This document shows, one piece after another, positions 10,137 through 19,406 of a stretch of 64,000 nt of DNA. The translations under genes were made by a program, and so were the position numbers. The notes under the pieces are model-generated. The model did not search any database, was not told the origin of the DNA, and saw only the letters and a list, made by a program, of their open reading frames with translations. The first letter of the stretch is position 1. Each line of letters begins with the position of its first letter. The stretch is from CBDBIG01 sp965205845 [NCBI: bacterium] (GTDB taxonomy: Bacteria; SAR324), in contig CBDBIG010000004.1 of NCBI GenBank assembly GCA_965205845.1, positions 310,001 to 374,000 of the forward strand, in the 5' to 3' direction.

Positions 10137-10616
10137 ATGATGCGATTGCACACGATTAAAAATGGAAACCTTGGGGCAAAAAAAGCCCTTCGAAGGGCGC
10201 GTGGTCCAGGTGGAAAGCGTGGGAAAACTGCGGGTCGAGGGCAGAAGGGACAGTTGGCTCGAAGTCGCCCACCAAGAGGATTTGAGGGCGGGCAAACGCC
10301 GTTAAGGCGGCGATTGCCACGGCGTGGATTCACCAACATTTTTAAGACTTTGTACTGGACAGTCAACTTGCATCGGATCGCGAATTGCAAAAAATTGGCT
10401 GGTAAAACGGAAATTACCCCTCAAGATTTGATTGCAGCGGGTTTGGTTCGCAATGCAAAGCGCCCTGTGAAAATATTGGGTGGAGGCGATGCGCTTGAGG
10501 ACTTAAAAGTTCAAGCCCATGGCTTTACGCAATCGGCGATCCAAAAAATACAAGGTGTTGGCGGTAGTGTTAGCATTCTCAAAAAAACTCAACGCCCTGT
10601 AAAACGCGCAGGGTAG
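10137..10616 (+). CDS. rplO: 50S ribosomal protein L15
   Basis: Late-assembly large-subunit protein. The glycine/arginine-rich N-terminus (RGPGGKRGKTAGRGQKGQ) and RRLPRRGFTN are diagnostic. 159 residues, slightly longer than the usual 144-150. The second ATG at 10140 is an alternative start. Immediately upstream of secY, as usual. Confidence 0.95.
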   Translation: MMRLHTIKNGNLGAKKALRRARGPGGKRGKTAGRGQKGQLARSRPPRGFEGGQTPLRRRLPRRGFTNIFKTLYWTVNLHRIANCKKLAGKTEITPQDLIAAGLVRNAKRPVKILGGGDALEDLKVQAHGFTQSAIQKIQGVGGSVSILKKTQRPVKRAG

Positions 10617-10679
10617 CAACGTATATTGTCAGCAAGTCCATCTTGCTTTTGAGTGTGAAAAGGTTCAAATAAGTGACTT

Positions 10680-12008
10680 ATGTGGAGTACATTCCAAAAT
10701 GCATTTCGAATTGAGGAGTTGCGCAATCGAATCTTTTTTGTGTTTCTCATGCTGTTGGTTTTTCGGATCGGAGCGCATATACCCACACCCGGCATAGATG
10801 GCGCAGCGTTGGCGGCGTTTTTCGAATCCCGTGAGGGAACCATTTTTGATTTTTTCAATATGTTTTCTGGCGGTGCGTTGCAGCGCCTCACTATTTTTGC
10901 TCTGGGGGTAATGCCCTACATTAGTGCCTCCATTATCATCCAGTTACTCACCGTGGCTATACCCTATTTGGAGCGTTTAAGTCGGGAAGGGGATGCAGGT
11001 CGCCGAAAAATCACGATGTACACCCGCTATGGTGCCATTGGGCTAAGTGTGATCCAGGGTTTTGGCATTTCGGTAGGGTTGCAGGGCATGTCAGCACCCG
11101 ATGGTGCGGCGATCGTGCTTTCCTCGATCCACCCGTGGGGGTTTCGCTTGCTAACCGTCATTACGCTAACCGCTGGCACGGCTTTCTTGATGTGGATTGG
11201 TGAGCAAATCAATGAGCGCGGGGTGGGAAATGGGATATCGTTGCTTATTTTTGCGGGGATTGTGGCAGAAATCCCGGGCGCACTGCTCAATTCGTTTCGG
11301 TTGGTTCAAGCTGGTCAAATATCGCCCTTTGTGATGGCTATCACTGCGCTTATTGTGGCGGCAGTGATTTATTTTGTAGTTTATGTGGAAACGGCCATTA
11401 GAAAAATTGCCGTTCAATATGCAAAACGCCAACAAGGGCGTCAAGTGTACGGCGGGCAAAGTACACACCTGCCTTTGAAGGTGAATTCTGCGGGGGTTAT
11501 CCCGCCTATTTTTGCCTCCTCCATTTTAGCCTTTCCAGCGACTATCACGGGGTTTATTCAGATTGATTGGGTGCAAGCAATCAGTTCGCAGTTAAGCCCT
11601 TCCGCATTTTTATACAACATGTTGTACGTTGTGATGATTTTTTTCTTTTCATTTTTTTATACGGCGATTCAGTTTAACCCAGTGAAGATTTCCGAGGAAA
11701 TGAAAAAGTACGGGGGCTATATCCCCGGTATTCGACCAGGGCAAAAAACATCGCAGTATTTGAACCAAGTACTGACGCGTCTCACTTTTGGTGGCGCGGT
11801 TTATTTATCAGCAATTAGCGTGTTGCCTGTAATTTTATTCAACGCACTCAATGTGCCCTTCTTTTTTGGAGGAACGGCTTTGCTGATTGTCGTTGGTGTC
11901 GGGTTAGATATAGTGAGACAGTTGGAGACTTTTTTATTAAATCGTAATTACGATGGTTTTATGCAAAAGAACAAAAAACGAACGGGTGCACGTACCTTGC
12001 GGTTATAG
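10680..12008 (+). CDS. secY: Preprotein translocase subunit SecY
   Basis: Pore-forming inner-membrane subunit of the Sec translocon. It has 442 residues and about ten hydrophobic segments. The family signatures GALQRLTIFALGVMPYISAS and VYVETAIRKIAVQYAKRQ are present, and GYIPGIRPGQKTSQYL leads into the last cytoplasmic loop. It lies in the spc operon directly before adk. Confidence 0.97.
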   Translation: MWSTFQNAFRIEELRNRIFFVFLMLLVFRIGAHIPTPGIDGAALAAFFESREGTIFDFFNMFSGGALQRLTIFALGVMPYISASIIIQLLTVAIPYLERLSREGDAGRRKITMYTRYGAIGLSVIQGFGISVGLQGMSAPDGAAIVLSSIHPWGFRLLTVITLTAGTAFLMWIGEQINERGVGNGISLLIFAGIVAEIPGALLNSFRLVQAGQISPFVMAITALIVAAVIYFVVYVETAIRKIAVQYAKRQQGRQVYGGQSTHLPLKVNSAGVIPPIFASSILAFPATITGFIQIDWVQAISSQLSPSAFLYNMLYVVMIFFFSFFYTAIQFNPVKISEEMKKYGGYIPGIRPGQKTSQYLNQVLTRLTFGGAVYLSAISVLPVILFNALNVPFFFGGTALLIVVGVGLDIVRQLETFLLNRNYDGFMQKNKKRTGARTLRL

Positions 12009-12015
12009 AAGCATT

Positions 12016-12033
12016 AGTATTTAATAAAATACT
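12016..12033. other. AT-rich inverted repeat between secY and adk
   Basis: The 7-base stem AGTATTT pairs perfectly with AAATACT around the loop AATA. It lies 8 bases after the secY stop. The stem is AT-only except for one G-C pair, so it is a weak terminator at best. It resembles the repeat at 6495-6515. Confidence 0.4.
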
Positions 12034-12122
12034 CCCTATGACCATCACCTGTGTGATATGATCAGCTCTCGGAGCGTTGGTTTGTGTTGTTCTTTTGCTG
12101 TAAACAGTTATCATGATGCCCT

Positions 12123-12782
12123 ATGAGAGTAATTTTTATTGGACCTCCTGGATCGGGCAAAGGTACTCAAGCCAAACGTGTTGAGGCTAAATGGGGTGTG
12201 CGGCATCTCTCTACAGGGGATTTGTTGCGAGAGTCTGTCCGGTTGAATACACCTCTTGGGCAAGAAGCTCATGGGTACATGGTGAAGGGTGAGTTGGTAC
12301 CTGATGCGTTGGTAATTGCACTGTTGCATGAGCGGATAAAAGACCCAGACTGCAAGCATGGGTTTTTGCTGGATGGTTTCCCGCGTACTACCCACCAAGC
12401 AAAAGCATTAGAAACGGTGCTTGCGGAGGAGGCACGGAAAATTGATGCGGTGATTAATTTTGAGGCATCCTTAGCGTGCTTGTTAACTAGGCTTGCTGGA
12501 CGCAGGATATGCCCAAACGGTCATGGGGAATGGCATACTTTGTTTCATCCGCCAAAAAATGAAGGTTTGTGTGATGTATGTGGTTCTAAGGTTGTCCAAA
12601 GAATGGATGATCATGAGGAGAAAATTCGTACCCGTATGGCTGCCTATGATAAGCAAACTTTGCCTCTGGTGGCGTGGTATCAAGAAAGGAACGTGTTGAA
12701 AAGTATCTCCGCAGATAAAACTGCGGATGTAGTTACGTTGGATATTGATAATATTTTAAAACAAGGGCGAAAGACAACGTAG
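12123..12782 (+). CDS. adk: Adenylate kinase
   Basis: Converts ATP and AMP into two ADP in the cytoplasm. The P-loop GPPGSGKGTQAKR is at residues 7-19, followed by STGDLLRE and the AMP-binding DGFPRTTHQA. It is the long form (219 residues). The LID domain carries a metal-type pattern: Cys and His in ICPNGH, then Cys-x2-Cys in LCDVCG. Location between secY and infA is typical of Geobacter-like deltas and Firmicutes, usually with map next to it; map is absent here. Confidence 0.97.
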   Translation: MRVIFIGPPGSGKGTQAKRVEAKWGVRHLSTGDLLRESVRLNTPLGQEAHGYMVKGELVPDALVIALLHERIKDPDCKHGFLLDGFPRTTHQAKALETVLAEEARKIDAVINFEASLACLLTRLAGRRICPNGHGEWHTLFHPPKNEGLCDVCGSKVVQRMDDHEEKIRTRMAAYDKQTLPLVAWYQERNVLKSISADKTADVVTLDIDNILKQGRKTT

Positions 12783-12874
12783 CGAAAGCTTGTTTTGCAA
12801 TGGCGTAAATAGATTGTAAATGATGTTTGTCGTAGATCACGAGGGTTTTTTTTCTGGAGAAGGGCGGTATTTTT

Positions 12875-13093
12875 TTGTCAAAGCAAGACAATATTGAGGT
12901 GGAGGGTTCTGTCGTGGAAAGTTTGCCCAACGCCATGTTTCGAGTGGAACTTACCAACGGACGAAAAGTGTTGGCCCACGTTTCAGGTAAGATGCGGATG
13001 CATTACATACGAATTCTACCAGGTGATAAGGTAAAGGTGGAAGTGTCTCCTTATGATTTAACGCGTGGGCGGATAACTTATCGAGCTAGATAA
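12875..13093 (+). CDS. infA: Translation initiation factor IF-1
   Basis: OB-fold factor that occupies the ribosomal A site during initiation. The 72 residues, the start [19 protein letters not shown] and the end [18 protein letters not shown] match the family. The start is TTG at 12875, with GGAGAAGG upstream; no in-frame ATG would give a full-length protein. Confidence 0.95.
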   Translation: MSKQDNIEVEGSVVESLPNAMFRVELTNGRKVLAHVSGKMRMHYIRILPGDKVKVEVSPYDLTRGRITYRAR

Positions 13094-13172
13094 ATGCGCA
13101 CTGCATTTGCAGTAATGTGGAAAAACAAAGCGAAACAAACAGTTGAGAAAGATGGATAAGGGGATCATCAAT

Positions 13173-13286
13173 ATGAAAGTGCGGGCATCGGTTAGAAAAA
13201 TGTGTGATAACTGCAAGTTTGTGCGCAGGCGCAGGGTGTTGCGCGTGATCTGCAAGAATGCAAAACATAAGCAGCGCCAAGGGTAA
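13173..13286 (+). CDS. rpmJ: 50S ribosomal protein L36
   Basis: Smallest large-subunit protein, 37 residues. It begins [15 protein letters not shown] and has the zinc ligands C11, C14, C27 and H32 of the zinc-binding form. A GGATAAGGGG tract lies upstream. It sits between infA and rpsM as in most bacteria. Confidence 0.95.
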   Translation: MKVRASVRKMCDNCKFVRRRRVLRVICKNAKHKQRQG

Positions 13287-13393
13287 TGATCTACTATTCT
13301 GTAGAAGCAAAAATATGTAAATCGCGTTCAAATGAGCGTTTTATGCTGCAAAACATAAAATAAACCTGAACATACAATTAGGGAATAGAATAG

Positions 13394-13756
13394 ATGGCAC
13401 GTATTGCAGGGGTCGATTTGCCAAATAAACGAATGGTTGTTGCCTTGACGTATATTTATGGAATTGGTCCCACTGCGTCTGCATCTATTTTGAAACAGGT
13501 GAATCTTGATGAGAGTGTACGCCCGAATTCCTTGACGGATGCTCAAATTACACAATTACGCGAAGCACTACAAGAGTACAAAATTGAGGGTGATTTGCGC
13601 AGTGAAATACAAATGAATATTAAGCGACTGATGGATTTGGGGAATTATAGGGGTTTACGCCATAGGCGAGGCCTGCCTGTGCGAGGGCAACGCACCAAAA
13701 CAAACGCACGCACTAGGAAAGGCCCTAATCGCAAAGTAAGGGCAGTGGGCAAGTGA
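13394..13756 (+). CDS. rpsM: 30S ribosomal protein S13
   Basis: Small-subunit head protein contacting S19 and P-site t[23 protein letters not shown] at the start and [20 protein letters not shown] at the end are diagnostic. 120 residues, normal. First ribosomal protein of the alpha operon block. Confidence 0.97.
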   Translation: MARIAGVDLPNKRMVVALTYIYGIGPTASASILKQVNLDESVRPNSLTDAQITQLREALQEYKIEGDLRSEIQMNIKRLMDLGNYRGLRHRRGLPVRGQRTKTNARTRKGPNRKVRAVGK

Positions 13757-13867
13757 GATTTTTGTGTGCTTGGTAATAGGGGCAAGCACCCATCATATCC
13801 CTTTAGACAGTTTTTCATCATGCCAGAGGCGACACCACCCTAGGGCACAACGAATATTAAGATAAGT

Positions 13868-14260
13868 ATGGCAAAAGCACAAAAAACATCAAGTCGCAAA
13901 CGAGAGAGAAAAGACATCCCAATTGGGATTTGTTATATTACGGCGTCATTTAACAACACGATTATTTCATTTGCCGACCCCATGGGAAATGTTATTTCTT
14001 GGTCTAGCACGGGTGCCTCTAACTTTCGCGGTTCGCGCAAGAGCACACCCTTTGCCGCGAAAACAGCGGCAGAAAATGCCGTACGTAAAGCAAAGGAGCT
14101 GGGAATGCATCAGGTTGATGTGCGAATTCGAGGGCCTGGCTCTGGGCGTGAGGCGGCTTTGCGTGCGGTGGCTGCTGAGGGGATAAAAATCACCACCATT
14201 TGTGATGTGACGCCTATTCCGCATAATGGGTGCAAGTCTCCGAAAATGCGTCGGATATAA
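13868..14260 (+). CDS. rpsK: 30S ribosomal protein S11
   Basis: Platform protein of the small subunit near the mRNA exit. [27 protein letters not shown]-like [14 protein letters not shown] and the C-terminal [18 protein letters not shown] match the family. 130 residues, normal. Confidence 0.97.
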   Translation: MAKAQKTSSRKRERKDIPIGICYITASFNNTIISFADPMGNVISWSSTGASNFRGSRKSTPFAAKTAAENAVRKAKELGMHQVDVRIRGPGSGREAALRAVAAEGIKITTICDVTPIPHNGCKSPKMRRI

Positions 14261-14333
14261 ATAGAAAAGCGTGCGTTGTGGATGCTGGGTTATTTTGAGT
14301 AGTGTACATTTTTTTTTGATAGGAACATTGGTT

Positions 14334-14963
14334 TTGGCTCGCTATACGGGTTCGGTTTGTCGTTTATGCCGTCGTGAGGGGGCAAAGCTATTTTTGAAAG
14401 GGGAGCGTTGCTATACGGGAAAATGTGCCATCGAAAAACGCAACCATCCCCCTGGGATGCATGGAACATCTCATCGGACAAAAATATCTGAGTACGGGGT
14501 TCAGTTACGGGAAAAACAAAAGGTACGGCGGATTTATGGCGTACTGGAGCGTCAATTTCGCCGTATGTTTAAAGAGGCGGTGCGCCGTAAAGGCATGACA
14601 GGTGAGAATCTATTGCTCTTATTAGAGTGTCGCTTGGATAATGTTGTGCATCGGTTGGGTTTTGCCACCTCTCGCTCTCAGGCACGTCAGTTCGTTGCGC
14701 ATGGTCATGTGCTGCTTAATGGGAAAAAGGCCGATATTCCGTCAATGTCCATCAAAGCGGGAGATGAGATAAGTATTCGCGAAAAGAGCCGCCGCGTACA
14801 ACCTGTTGTCGAATCAACGAAAACAGCGGTGGGCAGGTCTACATTTAGTTGGCTCGAGGTAGATTTAGAAAAAATGGTAGGCAAAATGATTTCTGTTCCG
14901 AAACGAGAAGAGCTCACTTTACCGATTGATGAACAGCTTATTGTTGAAAAGTACTCTCGTTAG
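14334..14963 (+). CDS. rpsD: 30S ribosomal protein S4 (zinc-type)
   Basis: Small-subunit assembly initiator and, in E. coli, autoregulator of the alpha operon. TTG at 14334 gives the canonical start LARYTGSVCRLCRREG with AGGA about ten bases upstream, so it is preferred over the open frame from 14271. Result is 209 residues (E. coli 206). The N-terminal cysteines (CRLC and CYTGKC) mark the zinc-binding form. The S4 RNA-binding domain is in the middle (CRLDNVVHRLGFATSRSQAR). Confidence 0.95.
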   Translation: MARYTGSVCRLCRREGAKLFLKGERCYTGKCAIEKRNHPPGMHGTSHRTKISEYGVQLREKQKVRRIYGVLERQFRRMFKEAVRRKGMTGENLLLLLECRLDNVVHRLGFATSRSQARQFVAHGHVLLNGKKADIPSMSIKAGDEISIREKSRRVQPVVESTKTAVGRSTFSWLEVDLEKMVGKMISVPKREELTLPIDEQLIVEKYSR

Positions 14964-15038
14964 ACGGGATTACGCATGACAATGCGCCATTTTATTAACC
15001 ATTGAATTGTTTCATTGGCAGGAGATATTGTAACATCC

Positions 15039-16085
15039 ATGTACTTTAGAGATTGGGAGGCTTTACAGCACCCAAAAAGCTTAGGAGTAGAAGAAGAAAG
15101 TGAATCTGCGGAGTACGGCCGCTTTGTTGCTGAACCCTTGGAGCGTGGTTTTGGGGTTACGTTGGGGCATTCTTTGCGCCGTACATTGCTGTCCTCTTTA
15201 CAAGGCTGCGCTGCTATTGCTGTTAAAATTGAAGGTGTATCCCACGAGTTTGAGACAATTAGTAGTGTGCGTGAAGACGTTGTACAGATCTTGCTCAACC
15301 TAAAAGATGTCAATCTCAAACAATTAAAAGAGGGTGTGCATGAAATAGAATTGGTAGGCGCAGGCCCTGCGGTGCTTACAGGAGGTGATATTGTAACCGG
15401 CGGAAAGGTAGAGGTTTTGAATCCAGGGCAGGTCATTGCTACCTTGGACGAAGGTGCTGAGTTGGAGTTGCGCATTTTTGTGACGGTCAATCATGGCTAT
15501 ATTACCGCAGAGGAAAACCAGCAGCACAACTTACCCCTTGATGTAATTTATTTAGACTCAGTGCACACTCCCATTCGCCGTGTTAATTACACTGTGGAAA
15601 ACGCAAGGGTGGGGCAGCGCACGGACTATGATCGCCTACTCCTTGAAGTGGTAACCAACAGTGCTATCTCTGCGCGTGATGCCATTGCTTATGCGGCAAA
15701 GATTTTAAAAGAACATTTACAACTGTTTATTAATTTTGACGAAACAGATAGTCAATTTTCCGCTAGCGTTGAGGCACCTGCATCGCAAACCGAAACCAAA
15801 AGCATTGTTTCGTTGGCGGATCGCCTATGCAGGCCTGTGAGTGAACTGGAGCTTTCCGTGCGGTCTATTAACTGTTTGCAAAATGCCAACATCGAAACCA
15901 TTGGTGAGTTGGTACAAAAAACGGAACAAGAGATGCTACAGACCAAGAATTTTGGGCGCAAATCGCTTAATGAGATTAAAGCGATTTTGGAGAACCTCGG
16001 CTTGTATCTTGGGATGAATTTAGAGAACATTCCCCTTGATGCGGGTAACACCTCTATGATGCGCGAAAAAGCCATTGGCGAGTAG
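15039..16085 (+). CDS. rpoA: DNA-directed RNA polymerase subunit alpha
   Basis: Scaffold subunit of RNA polymerase. The N-terminal domain shows [20 protein letters not shown] and the C-terminal domain shows [20 protein letters not shown] and [11 protein letters not shown], which bind UP elements and activators. ATG at 15039 (MYFRDWEAL) is chosen; a TTG at 15015 is open in frame with GGAG nearby. About 348 residues, against 329 in E. coli. Located between rpsD and rplQ. Confidence 0.96.
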   Translation: MYFRDWEALQHPKSLGVEEESESAEYGRFVAEPLERGFGVTLGHSLRRTLLSSLQGCAAIAVKIEGVSHEFETISSVREDVVQILLNLKDVNLKQLKEGVHEIELVGAGPAVLTGGDIVTGGKVEVLNPGQVIATLDEGAELELRIFVTVNHGYITAEENQQHNLPLDVIYLDSVHTPIRRVNYTVENARVGQRTDYDRLLLEVVTNSAISARDAIAYAAKILKEHLQLFINFDETDSQFSASVEAPASQTETKSIVSLADRLCRPVSELELSVRSINCLQNANIETIGELVQKTEQEMLQTKNFGRKSLNEIKAILENLGLYLGMNLENIPLDAGNTSMMREKAIGE

Positions 16086-16112
16086 GCACTTTATGTTAGA
16101 AATGATAAACCC

Positions 16113-16604
16113 ATGCGACATTTAAAATCGGGACGGAAACTGGGTGTTACCCCATCCCATCGGCGTGCTATGATGCGCAATATGGCGGTTTCTGCATTGG
16201 TACACCAAAAAGTGCAGACAACATTAGCCAAAGCAAAGGAGCTGCGTCGTCCTTTAGAAAAAATGATTGCTTTGGGTAAGCGTGGCGATCTCAGTGCGCG
16301 GCGTAAGGCTCTTGCTTTTGTGCACGACAAGCAAGCAATAGCGAATTTATTCGGAGAGTTTGCAGAGCGCTACCGTGAGCGCAATGGAGGGTTTGTCCGC
16401 ATATTGCGCCTTTCTAACAGAAGGGGGGATGGTGCGCCGCTGGCCTTGCTCATATTGGTTGATGGCCCGAAGGATCCTTACTCTGGTGAGAAGCGTAATA
16501 AGGCGCACAAAAAAGACAAGCAAGTCGGTCCTACACAGAAAAAAACGAGTGCTAGTACAGCAAGAGAAAAAGGCACAAAAAAGCCAAGTGTACGCGCGAA
16601 ATAA
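16113..16604 (+). CDS. rplQ: 50S ribosomal protein L17
   Basis: Large-subunit protein closing the alpha operon. MRHLKSGRKLGVTPSHRRAM is diagnostic, followed by the core RNGGFVRILRLSNRRGDGAP. At 163 residues it is longer than usual (about 120-130) because of a lysine/serine-rich tail after residue 120. The 86-bp repeat pair begins 5 bases after the stop. Confidence 0.96.
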   Translation: MRHLKSGRKLGVTPSHRRAMMRNMAVSALVHQKVQTTLAKAKELRRPLEKMIALGKRGDLSARRKALAFVHDKQAIANLFGEFAERYRERNGGFVRILRLSNRRGDGAPLALLILVDGPKDPYSGEKRNKAHKKDKQVGPTQKKTSASTAREKGTKKPSVRAK

Positions 16605-16608
16605 CCGT

Positions 16609-16780
16609 TGCCTAGGGGGTAAATACACGCAAAAGGCATGCACGTGTTTTTGAGCCGTGAGAGGAAGTGCACCTATTTGAGGTTGGCGAGCAAATGCCTA
16701 GGGGATAGATACACGCAAAAGGCATGCACGTGTTTTTGAGCCGTGAGAGGAAGTGCACCTATTTGAGGTTGGCGAGCAAA
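16609..16780. repeat. Two 86-bp tandem copies containing the tail of the HD gene
   Basis: Copies at 16609-16694 and 16695-16780 differ at very few bases. The second copy overlaps the last codons and stop (16759) of the minus-strand HD hydrolase. The other is an extra copy of that gene tail placed against rplQ. Each unit has a short hairpin, ACACG...CGTGT followed by a T-run, which could act as a weak bidirectional terminator. Confidence 0.85.
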
Positions 16781-18198
16781 GGAGCGTCGGGTCGCACTAC
16801 CCTCAGTATTTCTTGTGCTGCCTTTCGATTGCTAGGAAGGCAGTATAGCCTGTGCATCGTGAATGCTTGTTGCTGGGTTTTAATCAGTAGGGATGATTCT
16901 TGCGCGGGGTGTGCGGTGTTGTCGTGGTATGCGTTCTCCAACAACAACAAAGGCGCAGAGCAAGTGTGTGGATTTTTGATTCCGTCGCTTGAATTGGTAA
17001 GGCGGACAGATTTTGTGAGGCAGACAGCTTCTATAATGTTTGCCCCGTGCAGGATGCGCAAAAACTCATTCTTATTAAATGCATTATTTTGAAGCGTATT
17101 AGAGGATGCGTGCTCTTCTTTGAAACTCAGTATTTGTGTGTAAGGCTGCCGTTTTACGATACGTTTAGACCAAGGCCTGTTGCGTGCATTGTATATTTTT
17201 GCGTTAAGGATATCCTCCCTTGCACCCAAGAAGGATTCAATATAGCCTTCCAGGCTTAAGCAGACCTCTTTCTCCTTGATGGCTTGCTCCAAAAAGTATT
17301 CGAATGTCGCCACGGTTTTGTGGCAGTAAACCTGCGTGGTCATATGCATTCTTGCCATCAAAAAATGTTCATAGGCGTTCAGGGCGTTTTTATTTAAGGC
17401 CATCGTCCAACCTTGATTGTGCAACGTTGCCTGCATCGAAGAGAGCAACCAACCTTGATCAAACCAACCGTAGGCTGCGCCCGTGTAGAATGCATCTCGG
17501 CGTAAATAATCCATACGATCTGCGTCGATTTCGCCACTGATGATTTGGTGCAAGAAAGGGCGTAACCAGCTGGCGGGGTGTGCAGGATTGCCAAGTGCTG
17601 GACTCGCTTTGATGTCTGGTGAGATGAGCGAGCAGATATCTTGCGCCATTTCGGCTGAAAGAATCGGCTGTTTGCCTTGGCTTAGTTGTGCAATTAAGGC
17701 GAGCGACACTTCCTCATGGCTCGCTCTTTGGGCAGGACTGCCTTGCGCTGTCGAAATTTGAGATTCAGTCGGTGGATTGACGAGCCATGTGTGAGGAATG
17801 GGTAATTGCTTACGCAAAGGCAGTAGCATGTGGGCGCAATGGGAGAATGGCGGATGCCCTAAATCGTGCAATAATCCCGCTAAACGTACCGTTTGGTAGA
17901 GATAGGCTTTGTTTTGTTCTCTGCCACATGCCTTTGTAAATTCCTTGGAGTGTTGCAGCGCCTGTTCAAACATACGTCCTGCAACATGCATTACCCCAAG
18001 CGAATGACCAAGGCGGGTATGGGTTGCCCCAGGGAAGACAAACGAGGCAAACCCTAATTGGCTCACGTGTCGTAGGCGTTGTACCAATGGGTGGTCAATG
18101 ATTGCTTGCTCCAGTTTATTGAAAGCAATAGACCCGTGCAAAGGGCAGCGCACCTCATATCGTGCATCATGCAAAGTTGTGTTTCGTGTTGGCAACAA
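16759..18198 (-). CDS. HD-superfamily phosphohydrolase (COG1078-like)
   Basis: Probable metal-dependent phosphohydrolase, possibly acting on (d)NTPs or related nucleotides. The family N-terminus is clear (CPLHGSIAFNKLEQAIID, then QRLRHVSQLGFASFVFPGA, THTRLGHSLG). The HD motif appears in LLHDLGHPPFSHCAH. A later GEIDADRMDYLRRDA is typical of dGTPase-like members. It has 479 residues. It is convergent with rplQ, and its last codons are duplicated in the adjoining 86-bp repeat. The substrate cannot be told from sequence. Confidence 0.88.
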   Translation of the reverse strand: MLPTRNTTLHDARYEVRCPLHGSIAFNKLEQAIIDHPLVQRLRHVSQLGFASFVFPGATHTRLGHSLGVMHVAGRMFEQALQHSKEFTKACGREQNKAYLYQTVRLAGLLHDLGHPPFSHCAHMLLPLRKQLPIPHTWLVNPPTESQISTAQGSPAQRASHEEVSLALIAQLSQGKQPILSAEMAQDICSLISPDIKASPALGNPAHPASWLRPFLHQIISGEIDADRMDYLRRDAFYTGAAYGWFDQGWLLSSMQATLHNQGWTMALNKNALNAYEHFLMARMHMTTQVYCHKTVATFEYFLEQAIKEKEVCLSLEGYIESFLGAREDILNAKIYNARNRPWSKRIVKRQPYTQILSFKEEHASSNTLQNNAFNKNEFLRILHGANIIEAVCLTKSVRLTNSSDGIKNPHTCSAPLLLLENAYHDNTAHPAQESSLLIKTQQQAFTMHRLYCLPSNRKAAQEILRVVRPDAPLLANLK

Positions 18199-18468
18199 AG
18201 AGAACCCATTCCTTTAAGGTCAAGAGGCTTTTTAAAATGTACGCGAATAGCTTGTTCAAACGGATTGTAAGGGCGATAATGGGGTCGTATGCGCTTGGGT
18301 GAGTTGCTTTTTGGTGGGGTTTTGCTCGCAAAGCACCTGCAAAAAACAAGATAGCACTGGGGGCGTAAAGGTGCATATTGCATGGATACTCGAGCGATCC
18401 ATTGTAACGCAAAATTTTCTTTGAGAAGCCAAACAAACACTACGGCACTATAATGAAGGGGATATGTC

Positions 18469-18765
18469 ATGAAAATTCATAAGCAAGAGGTAGACGTGAT
18501 CCATGCAGGAGAACACGATCCATCCACGATGCGTTATGTACCGCTGTCTGGGGGCTCGCGCAGTGCGTTGCCTATCACCAAAGATCCAAAATACCCACGG
18601 TATGTAGGATTTGTGGGCATGGATGAGCGTCTAACCGAGAACATCTCTAAAATGGCTGAATGGTATGGTTATCTGGGTGGTCGCCCCAAAATTTCTACCG
18701 GTGCTCATGGTGGATTGGTACGCTTAATGTTTGAAGAAGTCAAAAAAAGGCAGAAGACAACATGA
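18469..18765 (+). CDS. Unidentified 98-residue protein
   Basis: I do not recognise the family. The protein is soluble in appearance, with no membrane segment or signal peptide, and contains YPRYVGFVGMDERLTENISK and a glycine-rich YGYLGGRPKISTGAHGG. The ATG follows GGGGATATGTC with GAAGGGG about ten bases upstream. It lies 49 bases before the OsmC-family selenoprotein gene, on the same strand, so the two may be co-transcribed and functionally linked. Confidence 0.6.
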   Translation: MKIHKQEVDVIHAGEHDPSTMRYVPLSGGSRSALPITKDPKYPRYVGFVGMDERLTENISKMAEWYGYLGGRPKISTGAHGGLVRLMFEEVKKRQKTT

Positions 18766-18814
18766 CAACCCAAAAGCATCATTATGCATAACTAAAAGAA
18801 AGGTCTCCCCTAGC

Positions 18815-19288
18815 ATGAACCAACTTATTCACACCAGCAAGATACGCATTGTGCAGCAAAAGCCTCCTTTGCGCGAGGGTTTTATCGAACACTTTAAAAA
18901 GCCTGTGCAATATGGCATGCATACGGCCGTAGCCATGTTTTACGCTGTGCCAGAAGGCAGTATTGAGGAAATGCCTTCAACCCTGGATCACATGATTTCT
19001 GCCATTGCGGCGTGACTCACGGGCACTTATAAAGGCGCGCTGGCAGCGCGTAAAATTTCCTTAGCCCCAGGAGAGCTCCACAGCGATGTGGAAGGGGACA
19101 TTGAAGCGGTTGATGGTGTTTTGCGCATTACAGCAATGCGCGTAAGGTATCGTTTGCCAATTAGGCGCGAAGAGGAAAAAACAGCCAAACGGGTGCTGGA
19201 ATTACATCCATCGGGTTGTCCTGCACATCAAACCGTAGAGGGCAAGGTGCGCTTCGATATTGAAGCCATTTTTAGCTATCGCGACTAG
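18815..19288 (+). CDS. OsmC-family redox protein, predicted selenoprotein (TGA at 19013-19015)
   Basis: OsmC/Ohr-fold proteins reduce peroxides with a pair of cysteines. The frame runs from ATG 18815 through a single TGA at codon 67 to a TAG at 19286-19288, giving 157 residues. Around the TGA the protein reads DHMISAIAA-U-LTGTYKGALAAR. Members of this family normally have cysteine in 'AACLTGT', the catalytic position. The partner cysteine remains at residue 135 in HPSGCP, and the RYRLPI strand is typical. Both sides of the TGA keep one frame and full family similarity, which argues against a broken gene. A GC-rich hairpin follows the TGA. OsmC-like selenoproteins have been described from marine metagenomes. 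A plain pseudogene is the alternative. Confidence 0.85.
19034..19052 (+). promoter_or_regulatory. Candidate bacterial SECIS hairpin of the OsmC-family gene
   Basis: Seven pairs (GCGCGCT with AGCGCGT, one G-U) close a three-base loop GGC. The loop starts 27 bases after the TGA, inside the 16-37 base distance expected for bacterial SECIS elements, and carries the expected apical G residues. The hairpin also encodes GALAAR, so the coding sequence is constrained as well. Confidence 0.6.
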
Positions 19289-19406
19289 ACAAAAAGCCAC
19301 ACCACCCCCCCTTATTGTGGCTCAGCACCATAGCGGAGGGTGGATGGTGTCCAATTGGCTGTGTCATCCGTTTTGATTCTTTTGCGTGGATAGGAACTTT
19401 TTGCTG

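Noticed and set aside
18769-18813. Read-through of the TGA that ends the 98-residue gene as a third Sec codon
   Set aside because: Only nine codons follow before a TAA, with no conserved cysteine context.
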